Assembly: GCA_039707465.1 (NCBI GenBank)
Contig: CM077644.1
Location: 94,593,375 to 94,657,374 of the forward strand
From: Rhabdophis nuchalis
Taxonomy: Eukaryota > Chordata > Lepidosauria > Squamata > Natricidae
DNA: 64,000 nt
Direction: 5' to 3'
Below are positions 23,482 to 35,467 of this stretch, piece by piece. Within the stretch, counting starts at the first letter, position 1. Every line of letters begins with the position of its first letter. The translations under genes were made by a program, and so were the position numbers. The notes under the pieces were generated by a model. That model had not been told where the DNA came from, did not search any database, and was given only the letters and a program-made list of their open reading frames with translations.

Positions 23482-23620
23482 AAAATTATGTCTATGGAGA
23501 TTCTCAGTTATCCTGGTCATAGTTGTCCCAAAGGTGCTTTTTCAAGAGGCAACTGGACTTTCTGGTTTTTTTCTTTGAAGACATTTTGCTTCTCATCCAA
23601 AAAGCTTCTTCAGCTCAAAA
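23482..23620 (-). mobile_element. Penelope-like element 3' region
   Basis: The minus strand carries CTGAAGAAGCTTTTTGG, GAAGCAAAATGTCTTC, then GTCCAGTTGCCTCTTG and AGAATCTCCATAGACAT. The same text recurs at 3975-4025 and 2636-2660. It is the non-coding 3' part of a PLE, without any protein-coding portion. Confidence 0.7.
23575..23618 (-). ncRNA. Decayed hammerhead-like motif in PLE 3' region
   Basis: Minus strand: stem I TTGAG, core CTGAAGA, hairpin GCTTTT/GAGAAGC, AAAA in place of GAAA, TGTC, then the stem I partner TTCAA. The catalytic G of GAAA is an A, so it should be inactive. Confidence 0.5.
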
Positions 23621-24311
23621 ATCAAAAATTATACTTGCATTTTTTCCATTGGGCACAAAGACCATGCATTCGAGCAATTGTACATATCGAGAGTATCCTT
23701 GGCCATCCTATGAGGAGCATATGATGAGTGGGGGGCACACCCTAAATTATTCGTATTCTATGAGTGTAATACAAGTTTCCAAATAACAGAGGAATATATC
23801 TGAAAAGGAGCTAGGTTTATCCACAAATCTCAGAATAGTAAATGTGCCTGACAATTAAGCCAATTATTCTTTACACAATAGATGAAATCATGCTTCTCGA
23901 GCAGGATACTGAAACTTGGACATTCATACATTCCAGCAGCCATCAAATTAAAAAAACTACTGTACCCTATTTATAAGTCTATCAGATCTCAACCTTCATA
24001 TTTCATACTGCCCAATGCCCTTAAAATGGTAGCACTTCAGGCCATTTTTTTAAAAAAAAATAAAAAATAATAGATACTACCAGAAGATATTATTAAGCAT
24101 TCAGTCCCTTTGTCATTCAGTGTTGTCAAAAAGAGTGACTGGGGATGATAGAGGAATTATGAAGGCAAATAAGAAGCGAGACCATTTCCTCCCCATATTT
24201 TAGACACACACACCCCAAAGTTATTAGGATGTTACAATTTTGTGGGTAATCCTGCCGATTTAATTCAATTTATACAACAGTTTACAAAATATTGCATAAC
24301 AATTAACGTCG
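23621..24311. other. Unassigned sequence
   Basis: AT-rich. No repeat or gene recognised. Confidence 0.5.
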
Positions 24312-24794
24312 AGCTAATAATTTAATAATAATTTATTACATTTATAAACCGCCCCCTCTCCCCGAAGGGACTCGGGGCAGTGTACAGGAGAATTAAAAAA
24401 CCATCTAAAAACATACAATACAAACAAAGTTAAAAGTGAATTAAACTACCCTGTACTAAAATTTAAAAACCTTAAAATTTCTACCCATTAAAACCCAATA
24501 AGTAATTTGAGAAAACAGACTGAGTCGAGAAGCGTAAATTAGGTCAAGCCAGCCTGATGGAACAAATAGGTTTTTACTTTTTGGCAGAAGACACGGAGGT
24601 CCGTGGTCGTTCTAATATCCGGGGGTAGGTCGTTCCAGAGGGTCGGGCCCATCACAGAGAAGGCCCTTCCCCTGGGCATCGCCCGCTGGCATTGCCTGGT
24701 GGACGGCACCCGGAGAAGTCCCTCTCTGTGTGAGCGAATCGGCCGAAGGGATGTATGGGGCAGGATACGATCCCGCAAATAACTAGGTCCTAAA
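24312..24794 (-). pseudogene. L2 LINE ORF2 C-terminus and 3' UTR
   Basis: The minus-strand frame 24539-24778 encodes the L2 C-terminal block (RDRILPHTSLRPIRSHREGL, GPTLWNDLPPDIRTTTDL) and ends at a stop. The 3' UTR runs to an ATTATTAAATTATT tail at about 24312-24335. It closely matches 45284-45712. Confidence 0.85.
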
Positions 24795-24960
24795 TGCTGG
24801 CCTTTACATTTGAGAAGTGTTTTTTTTACTCACTGCAAAAATAAATGTATTTTAATTCCCGCCTTTCCCCCCCCCCCCCCCCCCCAGGCTGACTGCTGTA
24901 ATGATTTCTAGAGAAATTCCAGGTGGTTGCTGAGGGAGGCCTGCAGTTGTCACTTAAACC

Positions 24961-25505
24961 CAGAGGTGATATTCTGCCAGTTCACCCTGGTTCGGGAGCA
25001 GTGGCGTAGCGTGGGTTGTCAGCACCTGGGGCAAGGCAAGTAATTTGCGCCCCCTAACCCGTGGATTTTAGCACTCGGGGGAGGCAGCTCATCTTGTGGT
25101 GTCGAGCGGCGAGCCCACGCACCTCCCGCGAGGATCCGGCGCTGGCCTCAGCCGGGGGATGGCCCGGGAGGGTTTGGCCCCTACTGGCCGCTGTTCGCTC
25201 CCCGACTCTCGCCGGCCCAGGAGCGCCCAGGCGCCGCCGCCGCCAACTCCAGAGACCCGTGGAGGAGAGCTTCCGAGTCGGGTCTCTGGAGCGCGCCCCC
25301 CCAGATGTTGCGCCCGGTGCGGCCGGCACCCCCTGCACCCCCCACGCTACGCCTCTGTTCGGGAGAACCTGTAGCGGTGGTGATGGGAGGCTCTGCCCAT
25401 CCACCCAGACATTAACATGGATGCTCTATGCATGCACAGAAGTGCCGCGAGTGAGTGCGCTCCCGGTTCTGAACCAATAGTGAATATAAGAGGATTTCAT
25501 GCCTG
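24961..25505. mobile_element. hAT MITE, split by another hAT MITE
   Basis: It starts CAGAGGTGATATTCTGCC and ends GGATTTCATGCCTG. The 8-bp duplication CTTAAACC is exact (24953-24960, 25506-25513). Outer sequence is 24961-24998 and 25358-25505, including GCTCTGCCCATCCACCC and CATGCACAGAAGTG. Confidence 0.85.
24999..25357. mobile_element. hAT MITE, GC-rich, nested
   Basis: TIRs are CAGTGGCGTAGCGTGGG and CCCACGCTACGCCTCTG. The exact 8-bp duplication TTCGGGAG is inside the older MITE. The interior is about two-thirds G+C and gives arginine/proline-rich open frames on both strands; none has a domain. Confidence 0.93.
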
Positions 25506-25782
25506 CTTAAACCCCATGCTTTCCCACAATGTGAGAAGGCTCTCCCAGATCCCCTTTCACCAAATGATCATTTGAACAAAACTGCATGATCAGGTGATCA
25601 TTCATCTGAAAAATCTGCCAGACGCAGAAAGATTCTACCTTATTTCAGCAAACTCAGGACCTTTTTAAAAAATGAACACAGGAAAGCAAACCTTCCTTTC
25701 CTATCTGTCCCAAAGGAATTTGTACTCCTGCCTTGGGATCACCTCCTTTCACTTTTCCCTAGTTCATGAATGAAAGGGAGCA

Positions 25783-25955
25783 AACATGAAAGCTAACTGG
25801 GTGATTTTGGTTCAGTCACTGTCTTTTAAGCCAGCTCACCTCACAGGGTTGTTGTGGTTGTGGAGAAAATAGGAGGAAGGAGTATTAGGTATGTCTGATG
25901 CCTTGAGTTACAAAAGTACTAAAGGCAGGATTAGAATAAATAAAATAAATAAACA
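25783..25955 (+). mobile_element. SINE B fragment, 5'-truncated
   Basis: CATGAAAGCTAACTGGGTGA, then CTCACCTCACAGGGTTGTTG, GGAGGAAGGAGTATTAGG and an AATAAATAAA tail, as in the copy at 33254-33462. The tRNA head is missing. Confidence 0.75.
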
Positions 25956-26049
25956 TTAGTAAAATTAAAATTCCAGTTATCATCTGCAATTCAAATCTAT
26001 TCTAATACTGCAGTTCTGTATGTATCAGTTTGAGAGTTAGAACAAGTGA

Positions 26050-26592
26050 AAAAGCAATCTGGTGTATTGGTGAAAGCATCTGGCCAGAAACCAGGGAGGT
26101 TGTGAGTTCTAGTCCTGCCTTAGCAGTGGTGGGTTTCTGCAGGCTCGCATCTACTCGCGAGAGCCGGTTGGTGAAATTTAGAGAACCGGTGAGAGGGGGT
26201 TCCACCGGAAGTAAATCTGGCCCGCCGCTGCCAGTGACCCAACGGGAAGGAAAGGAAAGGAAAGGAAAGGAAAGGAAGGAAGGAAGGAAGGAAGGAAGGA
26301 AGGAAGGAAGGAAGGAAGGAAGGAAAGAAAGAAAGAATTTATCATCACAATTGAGTCCAAAATTTTGGTTGCTAAGCAAGAGCGTTGTTAACTGAGTTTC
26401 ACCACATTTTAAAAAGTGGCCACTCCCACCTTGTCACATGACTGCCAAGCCATGCCCACAAAATAGGCCACACCTACAGAGTAGGTTCTAAAAAATTTGA
26501 AACCCACCACTGTGCCTTAGGCACAAATTCAACTGGGTGACTTTGTAGAAGTCCTTCTCTTTCAACTCAAGGAAGCAAACAAGGGCAAACCA
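26050..26592 (+). mobile_element. SINE B head interrupted by hAT MITE
   Basis: The tRNA-like head (CAATCTGGTGTATTGGTGAA ... GTGAGTTCTAGTCCTGCC) lies at 26050-26123 and continues after the insertion as GGCACAAATTCAACTGGGTG. The box B-like GAGTTCTAGTCC is clear. The 3' part differs from other SINE B copies, containing GGGCAAACCACC. Confidence 0.65.
26124..26512. mobile_element. hAT MITE family A
   Basis: TIRs CAGTGGTGGGTTTC and GAAACCCACCACTG, with the exact 8-bp duplication TGCCTTAG (26116-26123, 26513-26520). It carries a GGAA microsatellite at about 26241-26336 and sits within a SINE, which gives the order of insertion. Confidence 0.95.
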
Positions 26593-27030
26593 CCTTAAAA
26601 AAAAATTTTTTTAACCAATCAGGCAGTCACCTAGAGTCATCAAAGGGAACTCCAATCCACTGTGAGACTAGACTGAAGCTGCCATACCTAAAGATAAAGT
26701 ATGGCACATAAGCAGGGCGGACAAAAAGCCAGGAATCTTGTCTAGAATATTCCTTCAGGAGGTAGATAAGAAGAAACTAAGTCGTTAAGGAAACAAAGGG
26801 GAAAAATTCACCTGAACCAGACAGGAGAAATGGGGTATCTGGGAAACCCCTTCCAAAATCCCCTCAACTTCTACCAGATCAGATGATGAATGTAGAAGAG
26901 TAGAAAGAGGATATGGATATAGATATGGGTGTGTGTGGACAAGAAATTGAGTACACACACAAACACACACACACACATTTCTGTATATATGGGCTTAAGG
27001 AGAATGAATCTATCTCAACTTTCTAGCCAA
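26593..27030. other. Unassigned; short (AC)n near 26952-26978
   Basis: Apart from the AC run and a CCTTAAAAAAAAATTTTTTT stretch at the start, nothing was recognised. Confidence 0.5.
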
Positions 27031-28590
27031 ATTGTCTTCTGTCCATATGACACATCTGCCTTCCACAACGCAACAGACTGTCAAGCCTATAATGAAGCTA
27101 CTCCTTGAGTGGTTCCTCAGCAGCTGCCCTCCGCGTATCACCATCCACCTGCCTTCATTGGCCATAGTTTATCACTTAATGATTTTCACCTGTGCCCTGC
27201 CATCAGGGACAGAGGCATAACAATGATTTAAAATTATATTTTTCTATAGCCCTGCTGAAATATTACCCCCCGATGTGAAGAAGCAATAAATGTTAAATAG
27301 TCGTGCTAGTAGCAGTAATATCAAGCAGCCACTGACCCAATGCGTGAGAGGCCACCTCAGTCCCTGTTATTACATTGCAACGCAGGCAAGCAGATGGGCA
27401 TTCCCATTTTCTTCCTTTTCACTCCTGGCTGCTATCATTGCATCCTCCAGAACGGCAATGACTGACACCAGACCCCAGTGGCAATGCTTAAACCAAGAGC
27501 TAGCATTTCATTAATTCTTGCTGCCCTCTGTTTTTCACCTAGACAATTGTTCATTGATTTAAATTGTCTTGTTGCCTTGAACGGTTCGCGGAGGAAAATT
27601 TGGAAAGGAAAACAGTGCTTCTCCAGGTAAAAGCTTTATCTCCGTAGAGATAAGACATGAGGGGAGCAAAAATCATCCACTCTGCAAAATATGTTTGGGA
27701 GTGTCCCTGGTACTTAAAACTCTGATTACTAGTCTGCAGGTGATTTAAAAAAAAATAAAAAATAAAAGGGAGAAGAGTAAGGGAGAACATGAGCTGTCCA
27801 TTGACATTTTATGTTTAAGCCTTATGTGTTAACCTTTTCAGATAATTTTCTCAGTGGGGGTTCAATATTTCAGAGAGAAATTTTAATGGTGAAGTATGTG
27901 CTCAGATTTCTGGGGAAAAACAATGTGTGGCAAAAGGTAGTTAAACTAAAGCAAATTAGCAGGATAATTTCAGACAAGAAGCAAACATCTTTGAGTCTGT
28001 GAATACAGTGAACTGCATTTTTTTTCCACTGTGTTTTAACTACGCCTATAAAGAATTCAAGCTGCCCTTTTTCAATATTTATAAGAACACATTGCCATTG
28101 TCTGACATTAAAGGATATTTTCTGCTCTGAGACTTGGATGCAATATAGAATAGCAACACAGAGATCTCCCACTGATTTAATGCAGTGAATAAATGGTAAG
28201 TCATATTTAGGACAGAGAACATCAAATGCTTTTTCTTAATAATTTATAGTAGATAAATTATGAAATTGGCTATCAGAATGCACAGACATGGCCACCAATT
28301 AGATTATGTTAAAAGAGACCTAGATAAATTTATGGAGGATGGCCATGATAACTACCCAGAAAATGTGGATCAGGCAAAGTATATTCCTGAATATCAGTTA
28401 CTAGGAAAATGAATGAGATTTGAATGTTGGCATGCTCATATTTTGCTTGAGAGTTTATCAAGTTATAATCCACAGAGCATCTGAGTCAGTGAGGGCAATA
28501 TTGCAAGTGAACCAGGGTTAAAAAACAAAAGGATGATATTGGTAAAGGAAGTATTGACTTACTTACTATTTTTAATTTGGGAATAAGAAT
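27031..28590. other. Repeat-poor interval, possible conserved non-coding DNA
   Basis: No transposon family was seen over about 1.5 kb, unusual in this window. The part at 27490-27570 has several homeodomain-like TAAT and CAATTG words. There is no supported exon: frames are short and splice sites cannot be argued. Confidence 0.35.
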
Positions 28591-28592
28591 GG

Positions 28593-28685
<93 letters not shown>

Positions 28686-28725
28686 TCTGTCTCTCTCTGT
28701 CTCTCTCTGTCTCTCTCTCTCTCTC
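28593..28725 (+). repeat. (CT)n microsatellite
   Basis: About 130 bp of CT repeats, with CTGT variants toward the right. Confidence 0.97.
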
Positions 28726-29384
28726 ATTCACACACATACACACTGTGTGTGTGCACATTCACAGAAAAACTGATAATAAAGATTAGGTTATCTTATCTTG
28801 GTCTTTTCTAAGCAAATTCATCTTGTTCTTTTGGGAATTATTAAATGAATTATCAGGAAGTGGAAGAAGAAGCTGTTTGCACTTTGGATGGATGCACAAA
28901 GCTCAACCTCGAAGTTATAAAAGAAACAGCAGCAGATGCCTTCACTCAGAGGAGGTGGCTGCTGCTGCTGGGATCTTTCTTACAAATGAATCATGAATAT
29001 CCACAAGGAATGGTAACAATGTCAATATGGCATCTATTATGGGGCGATCAGAGTTCCACCGTTGAAGCACAGAAGAACAGGAAATTATAATCATCAAGTC
29101 CCAACAAATTTCTACATCTATCTTATGGAAAATAATTTCAATCATTGTCTAATATTTCAAAATATCACAAAATCTATGCCACAGAAAATATATGTAGTCA
29201 TTTTTGATTACCAGATAAAATTGTCTTTCCAAAAAACAAATGTCACATGTCTCTTGAATCAGTCCTTACTAGCAATAATATAACTACTTTTCCAATTTCT
29301 CAAAATAATTCCTTAGCAATGCTCCAGGTCCAGTACACCTATAATTAGAGAATAGTATCAAGATGAAGCTGGAACATTAGGCAA
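28726..29384. other. Unassigned sequence
   Basis: A short GCTGCTGCTG run near 28961 and a small TGTGTG run near 28744. No gene or repeat family recognised. Confidence 0.5.
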
Positions 29385-29431
29385 GAAGCACATAAAAGGA
29401 AAGTCTTACATTTGGGTAGGAAAAATCAATA

Positions 29432-30234
<803 letters not shown>

Positions 30235-30476
30235 ATGGGAAAAATCACAATAGGCAGCAGTACATGTGAAAAAGATCTATGTTATCAACATGAGCCAACA
30301 GTGTGATGCTACTGCCAAATAATCAAAGACAGTCCCTAATGACATCATAATGTCAAAAAGAAAAGAAGTAATCATTTCTCTCTATCCTTTATGGCTACAC
30401 TGCATATAAAATATTGCATTCTGTTCTGGACAAAGTCAAACATGAGCATCACTGGAGAGAAACAATCAAGATGATA

Positions 30477-30749
30477 CATCTTGATTGCTGGGGTGGGTTC
30501 CAGCAGGCTCTACTGCCAGTTTGCTCATGTGTGCACTGTGCGCTCACACTTGATATGGGCCGCATGCGCATGCTCAGTGCAATTAAAATTGTTCTGTGCA
30601 TGCGCAGAACTGGAAAAAAAAAAGATGACGGTGCCTATGGCATCACCCAGAGAACCAGTTCGGGGGCATGGTAGGCCTGGGTCGCTGCCGGTTCTAGTGA
30701 CCCAGGCCGCCAAACCACAATTGGCCAAACTGGTATGAACCCACCACTG
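30477..30749. mobile_element. hAT MITE with unusual left end
   Basis: The right end GAACCCACCACTG is followed by AGATGATA, matched at 30469-30476. The left TIR (CTGGGGTGGGTTCC at 30488) begins 11 bases after that duplication. The extra CATCTTGATTG is the complement of its neighbour CAAGATG. The interior has CATGCGCAT motifs and ACCAGTTCGGGG. Confidence 0.75.
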
Positions 30750-30759
30750 AGATGATAAC

Positions 30760-31098
30760 TGTTGAGTCCTCGACTTGCGACCGGTCCTCGACATACGACC
30801 GGCCGCAGGTCTTCCACTCTTCCCTGAAGGACCATAGCAACAGACTGTAACAAGTCTGTAACTGCCAGTCGCGTCTGATTGGCTCAGACGCGGCTGGCGA
30901 GAAACTAGGTCCTGGAGCGTCCTGATTGGTTCCCCGTTTGACATCTCGCGTATAAGTAGCTGTCAAATGGGGAAGCCCCTGTCTACCGCAGTTCTTTTAC
31001 TTGTACATAGTTTTTCCGCGTCTTTTGCTTCTTGCCAATAAACGGCTTGTTCTTTCACTAGCCTGCGTCTGGACTCCTTCTGTTCACAGAATCTAACA
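30760..31098 (+). mobile_element. Solo LTR, family 2
   Basis: It starts TGTTGAGTCCTCGACTTG and ends TCTAACA, with the exact 5-bp duplication ATAAC. It has a TATA-like GCGTATAAGTAGC near 30947-30959 and an AATAAA poly(A) signal near 31037-31042. The copy at 58138-58475 is very similar over its first half. No internal region is present. The U3 start has two imperfect tandem units, GTCCTCGACTTGCGACCG and GTCCTCGACATACGACCG. Confidence 0.9.
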
Positions 31099-31103
31099 AT
31101 AAC

Positions 31104-31312
31104 AATAGCACTTAGACTTATATACCACTTCATAGTGCTTAACTGGCCTCTCCAAGCAGTTTACAGAGTCAGCATATGGCCCCCAACAATTTGGGTCCTA
31201 ATTTTACCAACCTCGGAAGACTGGACGGCTGAGTCAACCTTGAGCCGGAGAGAATTGAATTGCTGGTAATTGGCAGCAATACTGCATCCTAACCACTGCG
31301 CCACCATGGGTC
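31104..31312 (-). mobile_element. tRNA-derived SINE A
   Basis: Minus strand: CCATGGTGGCGCAGTGG head, TCAAGGTTGACTCAGCCG, then GGTATATAAGTCTAAGTGCT and a TATTG tail. Directly beside the family 2 LTR. Confidence 0.85.
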
Positions 31313-31344
31313 TGATAAAGAGCTTGAAAAGACAAAAATAAATA

Positions 31345-31422
31345 TGTGTTAAAGATGGGAGTAGAACTCACAGTCTCCTGGTTTCTATCCCAGCACCTTA
31401 AATCGCTACACCAAACTGGCTC
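31345..31422 (-). mobile_element. SINE B head fragment
   Basis: Minus strand GAGCCAGTTTGGTGTAGCG and GTGAGTTCTACTCCC match the tRNA-like head of SINE B (33254). Confidence 0.75.
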
Positions 31423-32491
31423 TTATATTATTTTTAAAATTTTTGAGGAAGGTGCTGCTAAAATGACATATTTTGATAGGAGCTGATACAAATTGTCAGG
31501 GGTCATCTTTGCTTTGGATCTCAAGTAGAATGTTAGGGTTTTTAGAAGAATGTTAAAGCCTGGAAACAAGGCAAAAGCTTTCCATATTCTGATGTTAGTA
31601 CAATAGATTCTGTACCTTTTTATTGCTGATCCATTTCTTACTGAAGCCAAACTAGGCCCACCTTTTGAATATTTTTGAAGAAAAAGTGCAGCCCTAAAAA
31701 TGAAAGGTGCTGTCCTCAAACAGAATTTCCAACAGATGATTTATATAAGGCAAGACTAAAATATTCATATCATCCATTTTGCTGGAAATTGATGGAGAAT
31801 AACAGGCAACCAAATATATAATGAATACTATTTGTAGCAAGGCTTACCAGTGCTGGCATCTGTTTCAAACGTCAAAGCTCAACCCTAGAAGATAAAGTGA
31901 CCTGGGTGTATTTCAAACATCTGCAAAGTGAATTTCCCTGAGCACTAAATAACTACTGAATGTTCCTATCCAGCCTAAGCAGGATATTTTGCTGCCTGAA
32001 GTGAAAGGCAAAAGTTCCCACTTTTCCTGCCTCATTATTCCTGTTATTTCAATTTTTCAATGCATCCTTCCATTTGCATTTTGTTGCAACACCGGCAAAG
32101 TAATAGATCTCTGAATGCCTGATTTATGTAACATTTTCCACTGTTAATTCATAAGCCCACTCCATCTCATCCGCACACTGGTCTAGAATTAGTAGAAATA
32201 AATTAAAAGTTTAAAAAAATGAGCACGCAACTTTTCAGTATTTTGAATTATTTGGTAATTTTTAAAACACATTACTTTAGGTGACTTAATTGATTAGTTT
32301 TTTTGGCAGTATTATAAACCATCGTAATCGTTTGGATTCTGGACAGTACATAAAGAAATAAGAAACATATGAAGTCAAAGCATAAAAGAAAACTGAAGGG
32401 CTGCTTGGAACACTCAGCCCAGGCTAAAGGTCTCTTTTTAGTATCTTCTGTAATGCCAGAAAAGGAGGAACAAGGTCAGCACACTCCACGA
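31423..32491. other. Unassigned sequence
   Basis: AT-rich, no recognisable content. Confidence 0.5.
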
Positions 32492-32493
32492 TA

Positions 32494-32859
32494 CAGGGAA
32501 ATCCTCAACTTATAACCAGAATTGGGAAAATAATTTCCCTTCCTGAGCAAAGCAGTTATTAAGTGAGCCAGCTTGATGGCCTTTTTTGCTACAATTGTTA
32601 AGTGAATTACTGCAGTTGTTAGGGGAATTACATGGTCATTAAGCGAATCTGGCCCCATGGCTTGCCAGAAGCCGTCTGGGAAGGTTGCAAATGGTGATCA
32701 CAAGACTCCAGAATGCTGTAGCTGCTGTAAATACATGTCAATTGTTAAACACCTGAATTGTGATCACATGACTGTGGGGATGTTGAGATGGTCATAAGTG
32801 TGAGGATGATCATAAGTCACTTTTTGCAGTGCAAATAGTTGTAAGTTGAGGACTATTTG
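32494..32859. mobile_element. TA-flanked Tigger-like MITE
   Basis: Left end CAGGGAAATCCTCAACTTAT, right end TAAGTTGAGGACTATTTG, each bordered by TA. The interior has several GTTAAGTGA-type words and TGATCACATGACTGTGGGG. It matches 53467-53994. Assigned to a pogo/Tigger-like MITE by end structure only. Confidence 0.75.
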
Positions 32860-32861
32860 TA

Positions 32862-33252
32862 CAGAAATGCCTCCCTTTTAGTCCAAGCTTTTTAATTTAG
32901 TCACTCCTTCAAGGTCGACCAGACTGGGCCACCAAAGTCCCTGGGGAGAAGGAGGAAGAAGCACGGGCTTGCCTAAAGCATTTTCTCAGATTATAGATAT
33001 GCACCAAACTTCTTTTACCTGATCTTTGTTTTCGTAGCAGGTCTTCCTTCTGTTCCTCAAGGTCATCCCTTCTGCCCATTACAATTTTATGCAAAGGTGG
33101 TATATGAATTATCATTCAGTAAGCAACTTCTCAATGACCAGACCAGATGGCTATATCTAACAAGATGGTCTCCGACCATTTGCCTCCATTCATATCCAAA
33201 TGCTCCTTGAATCACTTCAGCAGCCCCTTCCTCAAAACATTAAAAACAATAA
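32862..33252. other. Unassigned sequence
   Basis: No recognised repeat or exon. Confidence 0.5.
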
Positions 33253-33253
33253 G

Positions 33254-33462
33254 AGAGCCAGTTCAGTCTAGTGATTAAGGTGCTGGCATAGAAACCAGGA
33301 GGCCATGAATTTTACTAGGCATGAAAGCCAATTGGGCAATTTTAGTGCCAGTCAGTCTCTTTCAGCCCACCCCACCCCACAAAGGTCATTGTTGTGAGAA
33401 AAATAGGAAGAGGAAGGAATATAATGTATGTTCACCACCTTGAATAATAAAGGAGATTTAAA
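33254..33462 (+). mobile_element. tRNA-derived SINE B, full length
   Basis: A tRNA-like head GAGCCAGTTCAGTCTAGTGA with GTGCTGGCATAGAAACCAGG, then AAAGCCAATTGGGCAATTTT, GTCAGTCTCTTTCAGCCC, GGAAGAGGAAGGAATATAAT and CACCTTGAATAATAAAGG. Other copies: 25783, 26050, 31345, 48096. Snake genomes are known to hold abundant tRNA-derived SINEs; the exact published family name was not determined. Confidence 0.8.
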
Positions 33463-33477
33463 AAATTAATAATTTGA

Positions 33478-34100
33478 TTTGATTTGATTTTGATTTTATT
33501 GGATTTATATACCGCAGCCTATCTACCCGAAGGGACTCAGGGCGGTGCACAGGAAATTGAAACAATATAAATATATAAAATGTGCAACAATAAAACAGAT
33601 TAAATTTAGTAAGCTCTGTGCTAAAATTAATAAAAAACCCTAATTAAAACCTCACTCAATTTAATTTAACGCAGTCTACATACAATGGGCTCAGGGACTA
33701 GGCCCCGGGACTTCGGGTGCACCTCAAGGGGAGCCCCATGTAGAGAGCATTACAGTAGTCTAGTCGGGACGTCACAAGTGCTTGAGTGACTGTGCGAAGG
33801 GCATCCCGGTCCAGTAAGGGGCGCAACTGGTGGACCAGGCGGACCTGGTAAAAAGCCCCCCTGGCCACGGCTGTCACATGGTCATCCATGGACAGCCGGG
33901 TATCCAGGAGGACACGCAGATTGCGGGCCCTCTCCACCGGGACTAGCAATTCGCCCCCAATGGCCAGTGTTGGTGTAAACTGGCTGAACCGGGACGTCGG
34001 GAACCACAGCCACTCGGTCTTGGACGGGTTGAGTTTGAGTTTGTTTCTCCCCATCCAGACCCGTATGGCCTCCAGACACCGGGACATCATAATAAATAAA
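33478..34100 (-). pseudogene. L2 LINE RT fragment joined to 3' UTR
   Basis: Minus strand, about 34090-33710: CLEAIRVWMGRNKLKLNPSK, LVPVERARNLRVLLDTRLSM and LVTSRLDYCNALYMGLP, which lie just after the catalytic motif in L2. It then jumps directly to 3' UTR sequence (33700 down to 33478), so the C-terminal domain has been deleted. The tail is AAATC-rich. Confidence 0.85.
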
Positions 34101-34106
34101 TAATAA

Positions 34107-34448
34107 ATAAACACCCAGAAGATGTAGCCTGACACACCAAAAATCTGATTCTATGAACAGTCTGCTGCCTGAAGTGACTGCCTATCCTTGCCCAATACTA
34201 GGCCCGAATAGCTTCCACTCATCTTGCTAAGTTTGATTCATAAGGTTCTATTTCATTTTCCTGGACCCTATTCCTTCCCTCATTTTAAGGGCCAAGAAAA
34301 AAGAAAGGGTTTACCTCTGAAATGCAGCATATTAAAATATCTCCAAACATTAAGGGAAAGATTTTGTGGTTCCAGTACAAAAATTAGTGTTTCCAAGCAA
34401 AATTGACATTTTTTCCAAAAGACTGTAATGTTTCTGCAATTCATTTAG
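34107..34448. other. Unassigned sequence
   Basis: No recognised repeat or gene. Confidence 0.5.
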
Positions 34449-34456
34449 CCATGAAT

Positions 34457-34646
34457 CAGTGGTGGGTTTCTGCAGGCTCGCACCTACTCGCGAGAACCGG
34501 TTGGTGAAATTTAGAGAAGCGGTGAGAGGGGGTTCCACCGGCGTACCTGGAAGTAAATCTGGCCTGCCGCTGCCAGTGACCCAACGGGAAGGAAAGGAAA
34601 GGAAGGAAGGAAGGAAGAAAGAAAGAAAGAAAGAAGGAAGGAAGGA

Positions 34647-34722
<76 letters not shown>

Positions 34723-34898
34723 ATTTATCATCACAATTGAGTCCAAAATTTTGGTTGCTAAGCAAGAGCGTTGTTAAATGAGTTTCACCACATTTTAAAA
34801 GGTGGCCACTCCCACCCTGTCACATGACTGCCAAGCCACGCCCACAAAATAGGCCACACCTACAGAGTAGGTTCTAAAAAAAATGAAACCCACCACTG
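34457..34898. mobile_element. hAT MITE family A
   Basis: TIRs CAGTGGTGGGTTTC and GAAACCCACCACTG, exact 8-bp duplication CCATGAAT (34449-34456, 34899-34906). GGAA/GAAA microsatellite at 34590-34722. Confidence 0.95.
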
Positions 34899-35207
34899 CC
34901 ATGAATACTTACTAAGCCTCTGTAATTCAGATTAATAACATAATAAAAACAGAAATGGGAAAAGGTCTGTTTTAACTTATAACAAATATTTTTTTTTAAA
35001 ATTGTGGTTTATTTTTTTCGAGTAAATTTACTTCTAAACATATTTGACTTAAAAAAGAGAACTCAAGTTCTTTTCTTCATGTTTTATTTTACAAAAAATG
35101 GATATTATAAACATTAATGATAAAACACATATCCATGTGTTTAAGTTAAATATTTTGAAGACAGTGCAGACTATTTTGCAACAGATAGGCAGCGGAACAT
35201 ACATACA

Positions 35208-35467
35208 TACATAGTAATAGCAATAGCAATAGCACTTAGACTTATATACCGCTTCATAGAGCTTTTACAACCCTCTCTAAGTGTTTTACAGTGTCAGCCT
35301 ATTGCCCCCAACAATCTGGGTCCTCATTTTACCCACCTCGGAAGGATGGAAGGCTGAGTCAACCTTGAGTCGGTGAGATTTGAACTGCTGAACTGCAGCT
35401 AGCAATCAGCTGAAATAGCCTGCATTACTGCACTCTATCCACTGCGCCACCTTGGCTCATAGTAACC
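35208..35467 (-). mobile_element. tRNA-derived SINE A
   Basis: Minus strand TGAGCCAAGGTGGCGCAGTG head to a GCTATTGCTATTGCTATTAC tail. CATAGTAA is repeated at both ends as target duplication. Confidence 0.9.

Noticed and set aside
25054..25480. GC-rich open frames up to 139 codons, at first suggestive of an exon
   Set aside because: They lie within two nested hAT MITEs defined by TIRs and exact 8-bp duplications, and have no domain.
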